A stretch of DNA of 64,000 bases from Macrosoma leucophasiata (taxonomy: Eukaryota > Arthropoda > Insecta > Lepidoptera > Hedylidae). The stretch is taken from positions 6,359,001-6,423,000 of the forward strand of contig JAWQUS010000020.1 of the NCBI GenBank assembly GCA_036365455.1. The letters are read 5' to 3'. This document shows, in pieces, positions 34,146 through 46,700 of the stretch (positions are counted from its first letter, which is position 1; every line of letters starts with the position of its first letter). The position numbers and the translations under genes are program-made. A model generated the notes under the pieces. That model searched no databases. It was not told the DNA's origin and was given only the letters and a program-made list of their open reading frames with translations.

Positions 34146-34409
34146 GGTAGCGGAGTTCTTCTTAGTAGTGCCTGCACTTGGAACTCTGCTAAGTGAATGA
34201 CTATGACGAACAGATTTTCTTTTCCTTATAAGAAGGAATTGAACATTTTTATGACTTACATATCGGTTAAATATTATTACTAAATTGGTTTTTATTAATA
34301 TATAATACCTATTGGATTATTATGATAAGTCATTCTCTATAGGTAGCTTAAACCCGACAATGCAAAAGTGTCCTTGTAGACCAATTTGAAATAAATGATT
34401 TGAATAGCT

Positions 34410-34650
34410 TGGGTGGATAGGAAATTCCCGAATGCCTATCGCGGTCGCCGAAGTTTTATCGCAGGACGATGCTGACCCTCTCGCGTTATTGCACTTACTA
34501 AAGGCCGTACAACGTCCATATAATGGCCATTTGAATGGTTTGGCCGCCATTGTCCAGTTGGCTGACTGAACTAATGGAAGAATTCTCATCCAATAGAAAA
34601 AAAATCTACCGATAATCAGCGGTGGGATCGCACGCCATTTGAAAAATCTT
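34410..34650 (-). repeat. Repeat C copy
   Basis: GCGGTCGCCGAAGTTTTATC, GGCCGCCATTGTCCAGTTGG, TAATGGAAGAATTCTCATCC, AATCAGCGGTGGGATCG in the same order as at 22.4 kb. Confidence 0.7.
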
Positions 34651-34672
34651 TACCACCGTGAAATTCACGCAC

Positions 34673-35107
34673 AATAACCTTCAAAAGGTTATTATGACGC
34701 CTGTAATCCCGAAGCGGTAGGCAGAGGTACTTAAATGCATGCATTTAAGTACCAAGTAGCATCGTTACAAACCTCTGTGGTTTTTTAGATGCACTGTTAT
34801 TATTTGCCAAGTGTATGTTCTTTTTTATATGATAGAAAAAAAAAATGCTAACACCCACGATTCGCCGGTTACGTTTTGACCCATGTTACAAGTGGCAAGC
34901 CTGTTACCATCTCCGGACAGATTACGAAACTACTACTACCGAGGTACTGGGAAACTTACAGAAAATGGAAATATCCCAATAGAACCAGAGATAAAAGATT
35001 TTAAAACGTTATCTCTGATAGACCCGAGAATCGAACCCAGGACCTCCAGCGTAGTAGTAGTGGCCTGCTACCACTAGGCTACTGAGGCAGTTAAAATAAC
35101 CTTCAAA
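34673..35107 (-). mobile_element. SINE B with 13-bp target-site duplication and internal insert
   Basis: AATAACCTTCAAA at 34673-34685 and 35095-35107 flanks the copy, confirming retroposition. The SINE has the head (ATCGAACCCAGGACCTCC), but a foreign stretch of about 95 bp (34754-34848, ending in an A-run) and a 28-bp palindrome interrupt its 3' part. Confidence 0.85.
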
Positions 35108-35382
35108 TGACTGTAAATGACGTGTGCAGCTTTCTCAGTAATTCCATAATACCATCGAGCGTATTAAAGGATTAGTATGATGAGCAAATATTTGTGACGA
35201 CTGACGGACATGTCTATCGAACGGGGTCTCAAGGTGCTTGACCTTCGGACAAAGTCGGCGATGGTGAAATTGACTGAAATAAAACATTTAATGGGTCTTT
35301 TATTGAAGCTTTATGTCATGGTGTTGCCATTGCGTGGTGGCTCATAAAATAAAAATATCTATGCCCTTTAGGACTCAGTAAC

Positions 35383-36819
35383 GTGGACGGAATCACGACA
35401 GAGCTTCTGCAAGCGGGTGGATCACCGTTACTGAAAGTCCTTCAGAAGCTCTTTAATTCCGTCCTATTCGAAGGTACTACGCCAGAAGTATGGAATCGAG
35501 GCATGGTGGTGCTTTTCTTCAAAAAAGGTGATAAAGCCCTATTGAAGAATTATAGACCGATCTCGCTTCTGAGCCATGTCTACAAGCTGTTTTCGAGGGT
35601 GATCACGAACCGTCTCGCTCGCAGGTTTGATGACTTCCAGCCTCCCGAACAAGCCGGTTTCCGAAAAGGCTATAGTACCATAGACCACATACACACGCTG
35701 CGGCAGGTTATACAGAAGTCCGAGGAGTATAACCGGCCATTATGCTTAGCGTTCGTGGACTATGAGAAAGCCTTTGATTCGGTTGAAACATGGGCTGTGC
35801 TGCAGTCTTTACAGCGTTGCCACATTGACTATCGGTATATCGAAGTGTTGAAGTGTTTGTATAAAAACGCCACCATGTCAGTCCGAGTACAGGACCAATG
35901 CACGAGGGCGATTCCTTTGCAGAGGGGAGTAAGACAGGGAGATGTCATTTCACCCCTGCTCTTCACCAATGCAATGGAAGACGCCTTCAAGCTCCTGGAA
36001 TGGCAAGGACTAGGCATCAATGTCAACGGCGAATACATCACTCACCTTCGGTTTGCCGACGATATTATAGTCATGGCAGAGTCGCTGGAAGATCTCAGCA
36101 CAATGCTCGAAGACCTCAATCGAGTGTCCCAAAGAGTGGGCCTTAAAATGAACATGGATAAGACCAAGGTCATGTTCAATAACCTTGTATCGCCCACTCC
36201 AGTGTCCGTTGGGAACTCGATCCTCGAAGTTGTCGACAAATATGTCTATTTAGGTTAAACCATACAACTAGGCAGGTCAAACTTTGAGAAAGAGGTCATT
36301 CGCCGAATCCAACTCGGCTGGGCAGCGTTAGGGAAGTTAAGGAGCGTTTTCTCGTCAAACATCCCGCAGTCCTTGAAGACGAAAGTCTTTAATCAGTGCG
36401 TTTTGCCGGTGATGACCTACGGTGCCGAGACGTGGTCTCTCACTATGGGTCTCGTACGAAAGCTCCAAGTCACTCAGCGGTCAATGGAAAGGGCTATGCT
36501 CGGCGTTTCCCTATTGGATCGAATCAGAAATGAGGAGATCCGTAGGCGAACGAAAGTCGCTGACATAGCCAAGCAGATTTCCAAGCTGAAGTGGCAATGG
36601 GCAGGGCACATAGCTCGGAGAACCAATAGCCGCTGGGGCAGAAAGGTTCTCGAGTGGAGACCACGTATCGGCAAACGCAGCGTAGGACGTCCACCTGCAA
36701 GATGGACCGACGACCTGATCAAGGCTGCAGGTACCCGCTGGATGCACGTCGCTTCCGATCGTTCGGCATGGAGGTCATTGGGGGAGGCCTATGTTCAGCA
36801 GTGGACGTCCTATGGCTGA
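35383..36819 (+). pseudogene. RTE reverse transcriptase with one nonsense codon
   Basis: The whole 479-codon stretch is in one frame except TAA at 36256-36258, where the ancestral codon was most likely CAA in the segment YLG-x-TIQLGRSNFEKEV. The C-terminal region (WAGHIARRTNSRWGRKVLEW, AGTRWMHVASDRSAW) is intact. Base composition is clearly more GC-rich than the flanks. Confidence 0.9.
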
Positions 36820-36838
36820 TATGATGATGATGAACGTG
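35383..36838 (+). mobile_element. 5'-truncated RTE-clade LINE
   Basis: Begins abruptly in the RT palm (DGITTELLQAGG) and runs to the end of the ORF (YVQQWTSYG, stop at 36817-36819), followed by the (ATGATG) tail typical of RTE elements. Motifs: AFVDYEKAFDSVE, RQGDVISPLLF, FADDIIVMAE. The endonuclease is missing, as expected for incomplete reverse transcription. Confidence 0.9.
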
Positions 36839-36869
36839 CAAAGAAGCAAAAGTATTTGACAGTAAGTAT

Positions 36870-36965
36870 TACGACCACATTATCATCACCACTTTTGCCG
36901 ACAGACGTCCACAGTTGGACGAAGACCTTCCATAAGATGAGCACAAAATCACCTCGCTTGTAGGG
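36870..36965 (-). pseudogene. RTE 3'-end fragment, opposite strand
   Basis: The reverse complement reads CTCATCTTATGGAAGGTCTT then CAACTGTGGACGTCTGTCGG and GATGATAATG, the RTE 3' terminus with its ATG-rich tail. It lies 35 bp past the plus-strand RTE tail, giving two tails facing each other. Confidence 0.65.
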
Positions 36966-37670
36966 ATCGCAATTATTATACAATGTTAATATGATATTCG
37001 GTTTAATACAAATGGTATAAAATAATTTACATTTCGAAGATAAGTACGTAGGTACTTACTTCATGCTGTTAGTTCAGTACCTATGATGAATAACCTTTTA
37101 CAGTTTAGCACCGATAAGAACATAGTCTACCTGGTATGTTCTTAGGTTTTCGCGAGCTACAGCCATTGAAATAAAACTAGTTTTCGGATTTATCTCGCGT
37201 ATATTAAACTGAAATGATTATTTGAAATCGAACCCGACGTGTCGGCCGCTTTTCGGCTTCCGTGGTCTCGGGCAGACTCAGGTGACATTAGTCTGACAGC
37301 AGTTTGAAAAAGTATTATGTGTAGCTACCTCCATCTATTTACTTGTTGAACATTTACCTTGCGAAGTTTGTTCTCAAAAGCGACAAAATTGTTCAACGAC
37401 TAGATCGAAATATTTATGTACTTATACTAAGGATCAATTTCAAGTGGCTGTCAATCAAATAATTAGCATGCATCATTCGTCTTCAATACACGTGCGATGC
37501 ATGCTATCGTCCGGGATTCGATACTATCAAGGTGATTTGCATTGTATGCAGAAAATTTCATTTTGAATCATATATTCAGGAAGTAATATGACTTCGTGTT
37601 TGTTTTTGGTAAATTTTGAATAACCTGCTTCCCTTTTTAGGTGCTTGTGGATCAGGTATTATAAAATACA
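36966..37670. other. Anonymous AT-rich DNA
   Basis: No ORF or named repeat recognised. Confidence 0.35.
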
Positions 37671-37895
37671 CTAGCGGCCCGCCCCGGCTTCGCGCGGTTG
37701 CAATTTTACCTACCCACTCTTATTCATCTTAGCGTCATGTTATTTAACCTAAAGCCTTCCCCTTCTTCGATAAATGGGCTATTTAACAGTAAAATATTTT
37801 TTGGAATCAGACCAGTTCCTGATAGCTGATATGCGCATTCAAACAACAAACGCAAACAAACAAACAAACTCTTCAGCTTTATAATATTAAGTAAT
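37671..37895 (-). mobile_element. Non-autonomous Helitron, decayed 5' end
   Basis: CTAG at 37671-37674 (minus-strand end) is preceded on that strand by CGCGAAGCCGGGGCGGGCCG. The body has the GTTTGTTTGTTTG block and CTTTATAATATTA. The exact TC terminus is blurred by a TA-rich run. Confidence 0.65.
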
Positions 37896-37928
37896 ATATA
37901 TATATGAATGGAATAAAATAAGAACGTG

Positions 37929-38195
37929 TTTTTTATGTAACTAAGGTGGCAAACAAGGATACAGTTCACATGGATGTTAAGTGATGAATACATCCTATAG
38001 ACATCCACAATAAAACCAGAGGTCGAAATGCAGATGCGTTGCCACCCCTTGGTTGTTATGTCTCTGTGGTAGTTCTATCGGGGCCATACATTACCACCTA
38101 ACCAGAACACGATAGTGCTGTACACAAGCATTTGGTGGCAGATAGATTATGTATTGCGGTACTTAGTGCCTACATCTTACACTGGAACAGTGGCG
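37929..38195 (-). repeat. SINE A copy
   Basis: TTTTTTATGTAACTAAGGTG, ATGTTAAGTGATGAATACAT, GGTCGAAATGCAGATGCGTT, ACCAGAACACGATAGTGCTG. It starts about 35 bp past the Helitron at 37671-37895. Confidence 0.75.
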
Positions 38196-38904
38196 ATTCC
38201 TGGTGTTTGTTTATAATTGGGGTGGCTCCAGCTTTTGTTATAGGTATAGGGTGTAGTGTTAAGTGCGCAAAACCTGAAAACCGTTTTTCCAGACGGTCAA
38301 TCTGAACAACTTTCAGTCTCTCATTAAGGACTTATAATGAGAGACTGAAATAGGATTACTTTACGAAACAGATATTTCATACAATTCAACATTTATATTT
38401 TTGTATGAAATAGCTGATATTTTTTCGCGTTATTAGTGTTTAATAACTAAATAAAAAGTCAATTAAATCAATAGAAAGATATAAAACAACGTGTTCATAA
38501 TTTAAAAAGCTTAAAATTCAAATTATGTTAATAGATGAACTCACATACTTAGGTGCAAATTGATGCAAATCATTTAAATACATGCAATATTTCTGTTTTA
38601 AAAATATTTGATTGATTACCATCTGAATAATTATCCTAAGCTTAACCAATTGATGAAATAATAATTAATGACTTACTGATTCATTGAAACTAGTTTTGCA
38701 AATATGTACCTATTGTGTACTCAGATATCCATGTTTTGTTCATCTTATCTCTGATACCGGACAATGTCTTTTATTGCAACAGTTTAACCTTAATTAATGC
38801 AATAATGACAGAAAACAGTGAAATAACCAGCTGTAAACATAAAAGGAAACGCACGAAATTTCCGCTTTCCATTCATTACCTGTTAAAGTCATTAAAGTAA
38901 AAAA

Positions 38905-39055
38905 TACCCCCTTTATTCATAAACGTACATTAGATACGTTTAAGCTATAGAATGCTTTGTCCTTGTCAGTTGCATTGTCAAATGTGCAGGATAGAAAAAG
39001 AAAAAAGAGAGATTAGCATCACTTTAGCTAAAATACGTTTATGAATAAGGGGGTA
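38905..39055. mobile_element. Mariner-type MITE (CCCCCTTATTCATAAAC), 147 bp
   Basis: The element is 38907-39053, CCCCCTTTATTCATAAACGT ... ACGTTTATGAATAAGGGGG, flanked by TA on each side. Three relatives sit in DHX57 intron 10. A TA duplication with about 20-bp TIRs fits Tc1/mariner. Confidence 0.85.
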
Positions 39056-39154
39056 AGAGTACAGCTCAAATTACCCTGAGTGAATATTCAATATCTTAAG
39101 ACATATTATTGAGTTAAATCATTAAATAATAATACGTCTTAAATAGCGGGCATC

Positions 39155-39630
39155 TGAAAAACTGCCGGAACAACACCTTCCTATAAAGGGGATATGCCAT
39201 AATCGCCAAGCTTGGCATGCGCGTTGTTGATCGCAGTGGCGGTGATTTTATCGCAGGATGTTTGTTTTTTGTTCGATGCGAAATAGGTTGCTATTTTGGT
39301 CCTATAAAAAGAATAGTTTGGCTCAGCAGTTTTTATTTTATGAGCATTTTTGTTAAGTTGGACGTTGGACGATGTAAATTTTCCATTGTTACAATTTTAT
39401 TTTTAAAAAATCATATCGTCCAAATCACGGAATAGATAAATTTATCTGTTCTGTGGTCCAAGTAATCACACCAGAATCACACCAAAATTGAAAAAAAAAA
39501 CATGGATTGACATTATATTCATCGGTTGACTAACTACACTAGCGGATGCATTTTCACTAGTTGACTGTCTGCACTAGCGGAAGAAATTTCTTTTCAACTG
39601 GGCGGTGGGCGGTGGGGCCAAAAGCTTCGT
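39155..39630 (-). repeat. Repeat C copy, interrupted
   Basis: CCATAATCGCCAAGCTTGGC, GATCGCAGTGGCGGTGATTT; then about 260 bp of AT-rich sequence; then GACTGTCTGCACTAGCGGAA and TGGGCGGTGGGCGGTGGGGC. The RTE-like end is recognisable as CTGCCGGAACAACACCTTCC. Confidence 0.6.
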
Positions 39631-40640
39631 CAAAAGAAAGAAAAATCTGAAAACTATGGTGAAAACTTGGTGAAAAGAATTACGTTGCTTGGTTAAACTT
39701 TTCGTTGTACGTTGATGATGTTGAGGCATTTTTGTTAACTTTTCAGTCATCCTTTTTTTTTCATGATCCGCTGATTTCCTATTTCAACGTCCTCAACACG
39801 CATTAGATATATTCGTGGCCGGCTGCACCGTGAGTCTTAACTTACAAATTAACACTTTTGTGACATTGTCGTAATATTTGTGTTAGCCATTGAGGTACAT
39901 AAATTTGCTAAAGCCTATTTATTTTTTAGCGTAGAATTAAATACTTTTGAATACCTACTTTTTAATATTTCATTATTTATAAAAGTACTGAGTAAGAATT
40001 TTGAAATAAATACTTTTTCGTTGTCCTTCCTTCCTACCAATCCATTAATTCAAACAAAAATGCTTTTAAAAATACTAAACGATGTTAAAATGGCGTTATT
40101 ATCACACAAAAAAAATGTAATAGGGTTCAAAAAAGCAAACTTTTTCAAGCGAATTATATTTTTTTGTTTTAATTATTGATAAATCTATTGATATTTCATA
40201 CTCTCTCTTCAATGTCAAAATTCATGTTGATTAATGTAATTAATTCATTTAAATTAAAATATCACCGTTTAGCTGAGTAGAATAAGGGAGAAGGTCCTTC
40301 TCTTCGTGAAAACTTCGTAAAAACTTCTATTAAAGTCCCCATAATTTTACTGGACCCATCTTATCATCTTCCATAGGGAAACATATCATCATGGATCTCC
40401 GTCTTCCTGAAGAAAAAATAATTAAAATATGAAAATAAATAGAAGTAAGGCTTTTAAAGATGAGATCCAGAACTGTAAAAACATTAAAAAAATCAACTGT
40501 CATTGTCAATTATCAAACTTGTCAATGTCATTATGTCATGTCAATGCGATTTAGCTTCTTTTCAGCTTCCGTATTTACATACATTAAAGTGTTTTCTTTC
40601 CATTTTAATATAAACGAACGAATTGTGAATTACTATTGAA
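39631..40640 (+). other. DHX57 5' flank and 5' UTR
   Basis: AT-rich; a 99-codon ORF at 39880 is low-complexity and not credible. Clustered GTCAATGTCATTATGTCATG at about 40523-40542 lies 100-120 bp before the ATG. No TATA box or start site can be assigned with confidence. Confidence 0.4.
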
Positions 40641-40708
40641 ATGGATTATCAAAGCCGTCAATTAGCGGAAGATATTTTTCTTCGGGAACCTGTTGATGCT
40701 CGAGTGAG
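40641..40708 (+). CDS. DHX57: DHX57 exon 1 (start codon)
   Basis: Encodes residues 1-22 ([20 protein letters not shown], then RV) plus two bases of codon 23. The donor is AG|GTAAGT. The ATG sits in TTGAAATGG, and an in-frame TGA lies four codons upstream at 40626-40628. The AT-rich 5' flank shows no TATA box I would trust. Too short to be found as an ORF; placed by its consensus donor and by phase match to exon 2. Confidence 0.75.
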
Positions 40709-43700
40709 GTAAGTCCATAACCATGTTTTGTTGTGAAACAACGTGCAATATGTTGTAATATCAATCTATGAACAACGGCTGATGATATAGGTAATAAAGG
40801 AAAATCAGTATTCTACAATATCCTATACATATATAAAATATGTATTACTTACACTAAAATTTTAACTTATGCCGTAAGTACCTATGATCTAATCCAACAC
40901 AGAAGATATGATTATTTAGGTACCTGTACTTTGCCTTTATTATATATTTAACTAAATACTAAGTTACTATTTGCTCTCATGTAAGACACACATGTGACCA
41001 CAAATGCTTAAAATTATATGTTTTTGATTGAGTTGTCCAAATCATCTGCTCTGAATTCAGTTTTTAGAAAGTTACTTACTTACTTTTTCGATTACCGATT
41101 TTTATTACCTAGGTACTCATATTTTAAGGACAAGTTGTACTATAAAATACAGAAATCTACCTGATGAATCAATTCCTCTTATACCTTCTAATAACATATT
41201 GTCCAGTTTTATTGTTCATTTCACTTAATATTGTGAACAAACTCGGTCTCTGTGTTTATGTAAAACAATTTTTTGTTTTTTGCTTTCGTCAACTTCAAAG
41301 GTGATTCTTCCAAAATTTGGTGCTTGAAGAGGCATAGTAGATAAGAATGACCAGTGCCCTAATTTGCTGGTGCTAGAGAAAAAAAAAACAACATTTATTC
41401 CGCATTTATTTTTACCATAAATAAAGACAAGGACAATCACAATTTGTTACAAATGAATATAAAAAAATCACCATTGTGACATGTCAAAAACCGAGGTTTT
41501 CAGGAGAGCGTAAATTGTGTTCAAACCGCTCTAGAAATAATTCTATGTACGAGTACAATTTTTTTTTTCAGCAATGTTTTATTAGATTTTCAAACTTTAA
41601 AATGATATTTATACATATTTATTTTTCTTACATTTTTCTGGAAAAACTGAGAGATAACTGTTTCTACGCTAATCTTAAAATAAATGCGTGTCAGACAAGT
41701 CTTAGATAACTTTTTATACTCAGTTATGAAGAAAACAGTGTCTCCAATAGATTTTAAATAAAATAGTTTATGAACACGTAGGATTGTGTTATTATTTTCA
41801 AACGGATATATTATACATTTTAAGTTATATAAAATGGTATAAAAAATACATCAATAAGGACATATCGCTTTATATGCGGTTTCATTTATTAGGGTAGGAC
41901 CATATTACTTGTAATGTAAACTGGTGGCGCCGCTTTCGGCCAAAATCGCTTGTAATTATACTTTGTCTCATCGCACCCGCAATACCCATCATTACCTATC
42001 CTTTTCCCTCTCGTGCACTGTCGCTTACCGCCTCGCAAACCGCGAGGACGCGAGTCGCCGCCAAATCGTCGACCTCAACGGACATACGTTTTTCGAAGTC
42101 CTCGCATTCCCGCTATCCCAAGTGTGTAGTGTGGTGACTGTTGTGCGCCTGATAAAACTTAACACCTAACCCACCGCGAGTGTCTGTGTGGTGTGCATTT
42201 GCTCCGGAAGGCTCTGTTGCCCGGGGACGCCTGGAGTTGCGCCAAAGAGGTAAGTGCACGAGTTCCTTCCTGCTAGATCTCCTACATCTTCCGCAACCGC
42301 ATGCCCTCGCGAGAGACAAGGCAACGCTTAAATTGATCTAAAACATACAGTCCACTGCCCTTCAGGCGTGCCGCTGAGCTACCTACCATTTGATTTGGTC
42401 CTTCGAGCCGGATTTCGATCCGTTTCGACTTATATATTCCGCACCGCCCTTGTAAGGATCTGTCTTATAAGTGTATTTATAAATATTTCTTTATTATTTA
42501 CGCAAACGCATATAAATAACCTCATATTTATATCTATTTTATACCGCATATACCGCGCCACAACAGTTATTACGTTGTCGGCATACATATAATTATTATA
42601 TACTTATCTATATAAACGCATTTCATCATATTTTTCGGTATAAAACTCGCCACGACTCTGTTTCATTCTATTTCTACCTCCATATTTGCCGCCATACGCC
42701 GGACGCCGGTATAACGCCGAGTCGCCGAGTGCGCGTGCCCTGCGCGCGCAGCTCGTTTACAAGCATTTTGTAGCGGTTTTTAAACTTTTAAATTAATTGT
42801 TACAAATATGGCGGAAGAAAAGAAAAGTAAACGCACTGCTTCCTCTGTATTATTGGACAAAGAATTAAAATTATTAGAAGCTAAACGCAATACTATTTTT
42901 GAGCGGATTCAAAATATTTATGACTCTTCAAAAAATATACATATAGATGAGAATTTAAAGGAAAGTTTCCTTAGTTCGGTCACTACGGTAGATACTCTTC
43001 GTAGTGAATTTCAACAACTTTTAGATAAATATAATGATCGATTATTGACAATCGATCCAGACGCAACGCCTAATTTTCATAGTTTGATCTCATTTGACGA
43101 CCTATATGGCCGCATTAAGCATGTAAGTTCGCAGCTAAACACTAAAAATGTTGATAATAAGTTACCCCGCAAAATTAAACCTAATTTACCACCCATTGAA
43201 CTTATGACCTTCGACGGTGACATTCGTTCATGGCCATTGTTTTTCGCGAGTTTTAAATCCACGGTGCACGACAATTCATCGCTGTCAGATTCGGAGAAAT
43301 TGTATTACCTTTTAGGCAAACTGACAGGTAAGGCGCAGACCCCTTGCGCGGGTATTACGCCTTGCGCAGAAAATTATAATTTGTTATTACAAACGCTTAT
43401 CGATAAATACGATGATAAAAGATCGCTCGCATCTACCTATTTAGATCAGCTATTAGAATTTAAATCACAAACTTCTACATCCGCGTATAATTTCGATTTA
43501 TTTATCGATAAATTTGTTACAGCCTTTCGAGGTCTAAAAAACTTAAAAATTCCAGACTTAACAGATTATATTATTTTACATCTCGCGCTTAAAAAATTAG
43601 ATTCCGATACTGTACGTACGTTCGAACGGCTGGGTGATTCATCCAAGATACCTACCTTCGATAGCCTGGTTGAGTTTATTACAAACCAATCTAAAATACT

Positions 43701-46700
43701 ACAACGTTCGTGTCCAGCTAGTAATAATAAAAATATTGTCAGTCGTGGCCGTCCTAGTAGTAATAATAACGCTTTGCAAAAATATTCATTTCTCACTACA
43801 CTTAATAATTCCACTAATAAATGCTTATGTAAAAATATAACCCATCAACATTTATTTAAATGTCCGCAATTAATTCAAATGTCGCCAGAGGAACGCTTTA
43901 AATTAATTAAAGAACGCAACGCGTGTGTTAATTGTTTAAGCATTAACCACAAAGTATCATCGTGTAATTCTAATACAAACTGTAGATCCTGTAATCAAAG
44001 GCATCACACATTACTTCATTTTTCTTCCTCGGATTCGAACCGTGGTACGTCCCGCCGCGCGCCTAACCATTCCGCCACTGCGCCGCAGGAGACTGCACTC
44101 GCGCAGACCGCGCAGTCGCCGCTAGCGTGCTCCACTACTCCGCGCAATGAAGTATCGTTATGTACGACATCCACTGCCGCGTTAGATTCCACCACGAATA
44201 ATACTCACTACAACGAACAACGCCAGCAATGTATTACGCACAATACAGTTTTGCTAGCCACGGCCCAGGTTATTGTATATGATAGTTCGGGTCAACCACA
44301 TACAGTGAGATGTTTGTTAGATACTGCTTCTAATTGTCATTTTATTTCGGCGAGTTGCGCTAAGCGTTTAAATATTCATTTAAATAATATACCTTACACT
44401 ATAGTTAAGGGTATAGGTGGTTCAGAAAAGGCTATACAGGGCTCAGTTTCGTTACAATTTTACTCTAAATATAATTCAAATATTAAATTCGATGTTTCCG
44501 CGTTAGTTGTAGATCACATTACAGATAATTTGCCATCTGCATATATAGATAAATCCGCACTTTCTTATTTAAATAATTTACCGCTCGCTGATGATACGTT
44601 CGCAACACCGAGCCCCGTCGACATTTTGATCGGTGCTTCGCTGTTTACGCATTTATTATTGCCCGGCGCCATGCACAGCAACACCGCCGCGCCGCCCGCT
44701 ATCAATACCGTACTCGGTTACGTAATTATGGGTTCCGTACCCACGCTTCATCCCGCTTACGCTCAGTCGACATTGACTTCATGCTGCGCCATAGTGCACA
44801 GAGATAAAACTGTCACTATTGACGATTTAATAAAGAAATTTTGGGGGCTCGAAGAGCTTTCTTGTCCGCCCGTTCAGTGTCAGGATGACATTGAATGCGA
44901 AGAATTTTACCGCACTACTACTGAGCGAGATTTTATCGGTAGATATACCGTCGCTTTACCGTTTCGCGAAGATTTCTTTTCGTTAGGTAATTCTTTCGAA
45001 ACCGCACGCAAACGTTTTTTGTGCTTAGAGAGAAAACTCGAAGCATCCCCCCAGCTGAGGATGTCTTATGATGACGTAATGCACGAGTCTTTAGATAAAA
45101 AATATTTATCACCCGCGCCTACTGATGACCATGATAATTCTCTTTTTCCTACTTATATGATCCCGCATCATGGCGTCATCCGTGACGACAAGTCCACGAC
45201 AAAATTACGCGTCGTTTTAGATGCCAGCTGTAAAACTTCTTCTGGCATATCCTTAAACGATATTCTTCATAGCGGTGCTAATCTGCAAGGAGATTTATTT
45301 CAAATAATATTAAATTTTAGACTATTCGCTGTCGCTCTTACCGCAGATTGTAAACAAATGTTTTTACAAATTTCTGTCCGTGAACAAGATCGCCGCTTTC
45401 AGCGCATCCTGTACCGCTTCGACCCACGGGAACCTCTCGCTGTGTATCAGTTCAATAGGGTATGCTTCGGTTTGAAGTCTAGTCCCTACCATGCATTGCG
45501 TACCGTCAAGCAGCTCATAACTGACGATGGAGATAAATACCCGAGAGCCCGCGAAGTCGCTACTACGTCACTTTACACGGACGATTTAGTGTTCTCGACG
45601 CAAACTGAACATGAAGCGCTCGCCACCGCTCAAGAACTTATCGCCCTGTTCAAGGGAGCTCAATGGGACTTGCTTAAGTGGAGTAGCAACTCCTCAAATG
45701 TTCTAAATAATATTCCCGCTTCGCATAGGCATCCTTGTGAGGTTGAATTCGATAAATCCGATCAACATAAAATTCTGGGGTTGCGTTGGTCTAACAACAC
45801 AGATACTTTCTTTTTCATAATTTCTCCTCCCGATGAGAAGTGTACAAAACGCGCTATACTTTCAACGATCGCTAGGTTGTGGGATGTTATGGGCTTTGTA
45901 GCTCCCACTATCCTTTATGCTAAACTGCTGATCCGACAGCTCTGGCTTTTAAAGTTGGATTGGGATGAAGTGCCGCCTCCCAATATTATTAAATCATGGA
46001 AACAGTTTTGTTCCGAATTAACATCACTTAATAAATTAAAAATACCGCGTTACTTGGGAGTAGCCGACGGCACAGAAGTCACACTTCTAGGCTTTGCGGA
46101 CGCCAGTGAGCTGGCATACGGTGCAGTTGTATACTTACATGTACACTCCGGGAACGAGAACGCCGTACAGCTTGTTTGTGCGAAGTCCAAGGTGGCGCCT
46201 ATGAAAACGCTATCTGTTGCGCGTCTCGAACTTTGTGCAGCTGTACTTTTGTCTAAATTACTTCGCATTGTCTTTGATAATTATAACCCGCGGTACAAAA
46301 TGAATATTTACGCATTTTCTGACTCTAAGGTCGTGTTATATTGGATTAAAAGTTCACCGCATCGCTGGCAAACATTCGTAGCGAATAGGGTTGTCACATT
46401 AAATGACAACATATCCGCAAGTAATTTTTATCACATCTCGGGAGCAGAAAATCCCGCAGACTGTCTTTCCCGCGGTTTAACGCCTAATAAATTAATCACG
46501 CACCCCCTGTGGTTCCATGGGCCACAGTGGGCTTCGCTTGTGCCGTCCCAGTGGCCTATTAATGAACTGGACGGAGCTTCTGGTGACAATATCCCAGAAC
46601 AAAAAATTCTGTCGTTCAATACTTTCACAGCGCCAGAAGAAAATATTATATACGCTCTCGCAACCCGCATGTCTTCTTGGCCAAAATTATTGCGCTCGCT

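Noticed and set aside
39880..40179. 99-codon ORF upstream of DHX57
   Set aside because: Low-complexity Phe/Lys/Asn/Leu composition typical of AT-rich non-coding DNA; no domain.
42113..42319. 68-codon ORF present identically at 48488-48694
   Set aside because: Falls inside both LTRs; the duplication is explained by the LTRs, not by a gene.
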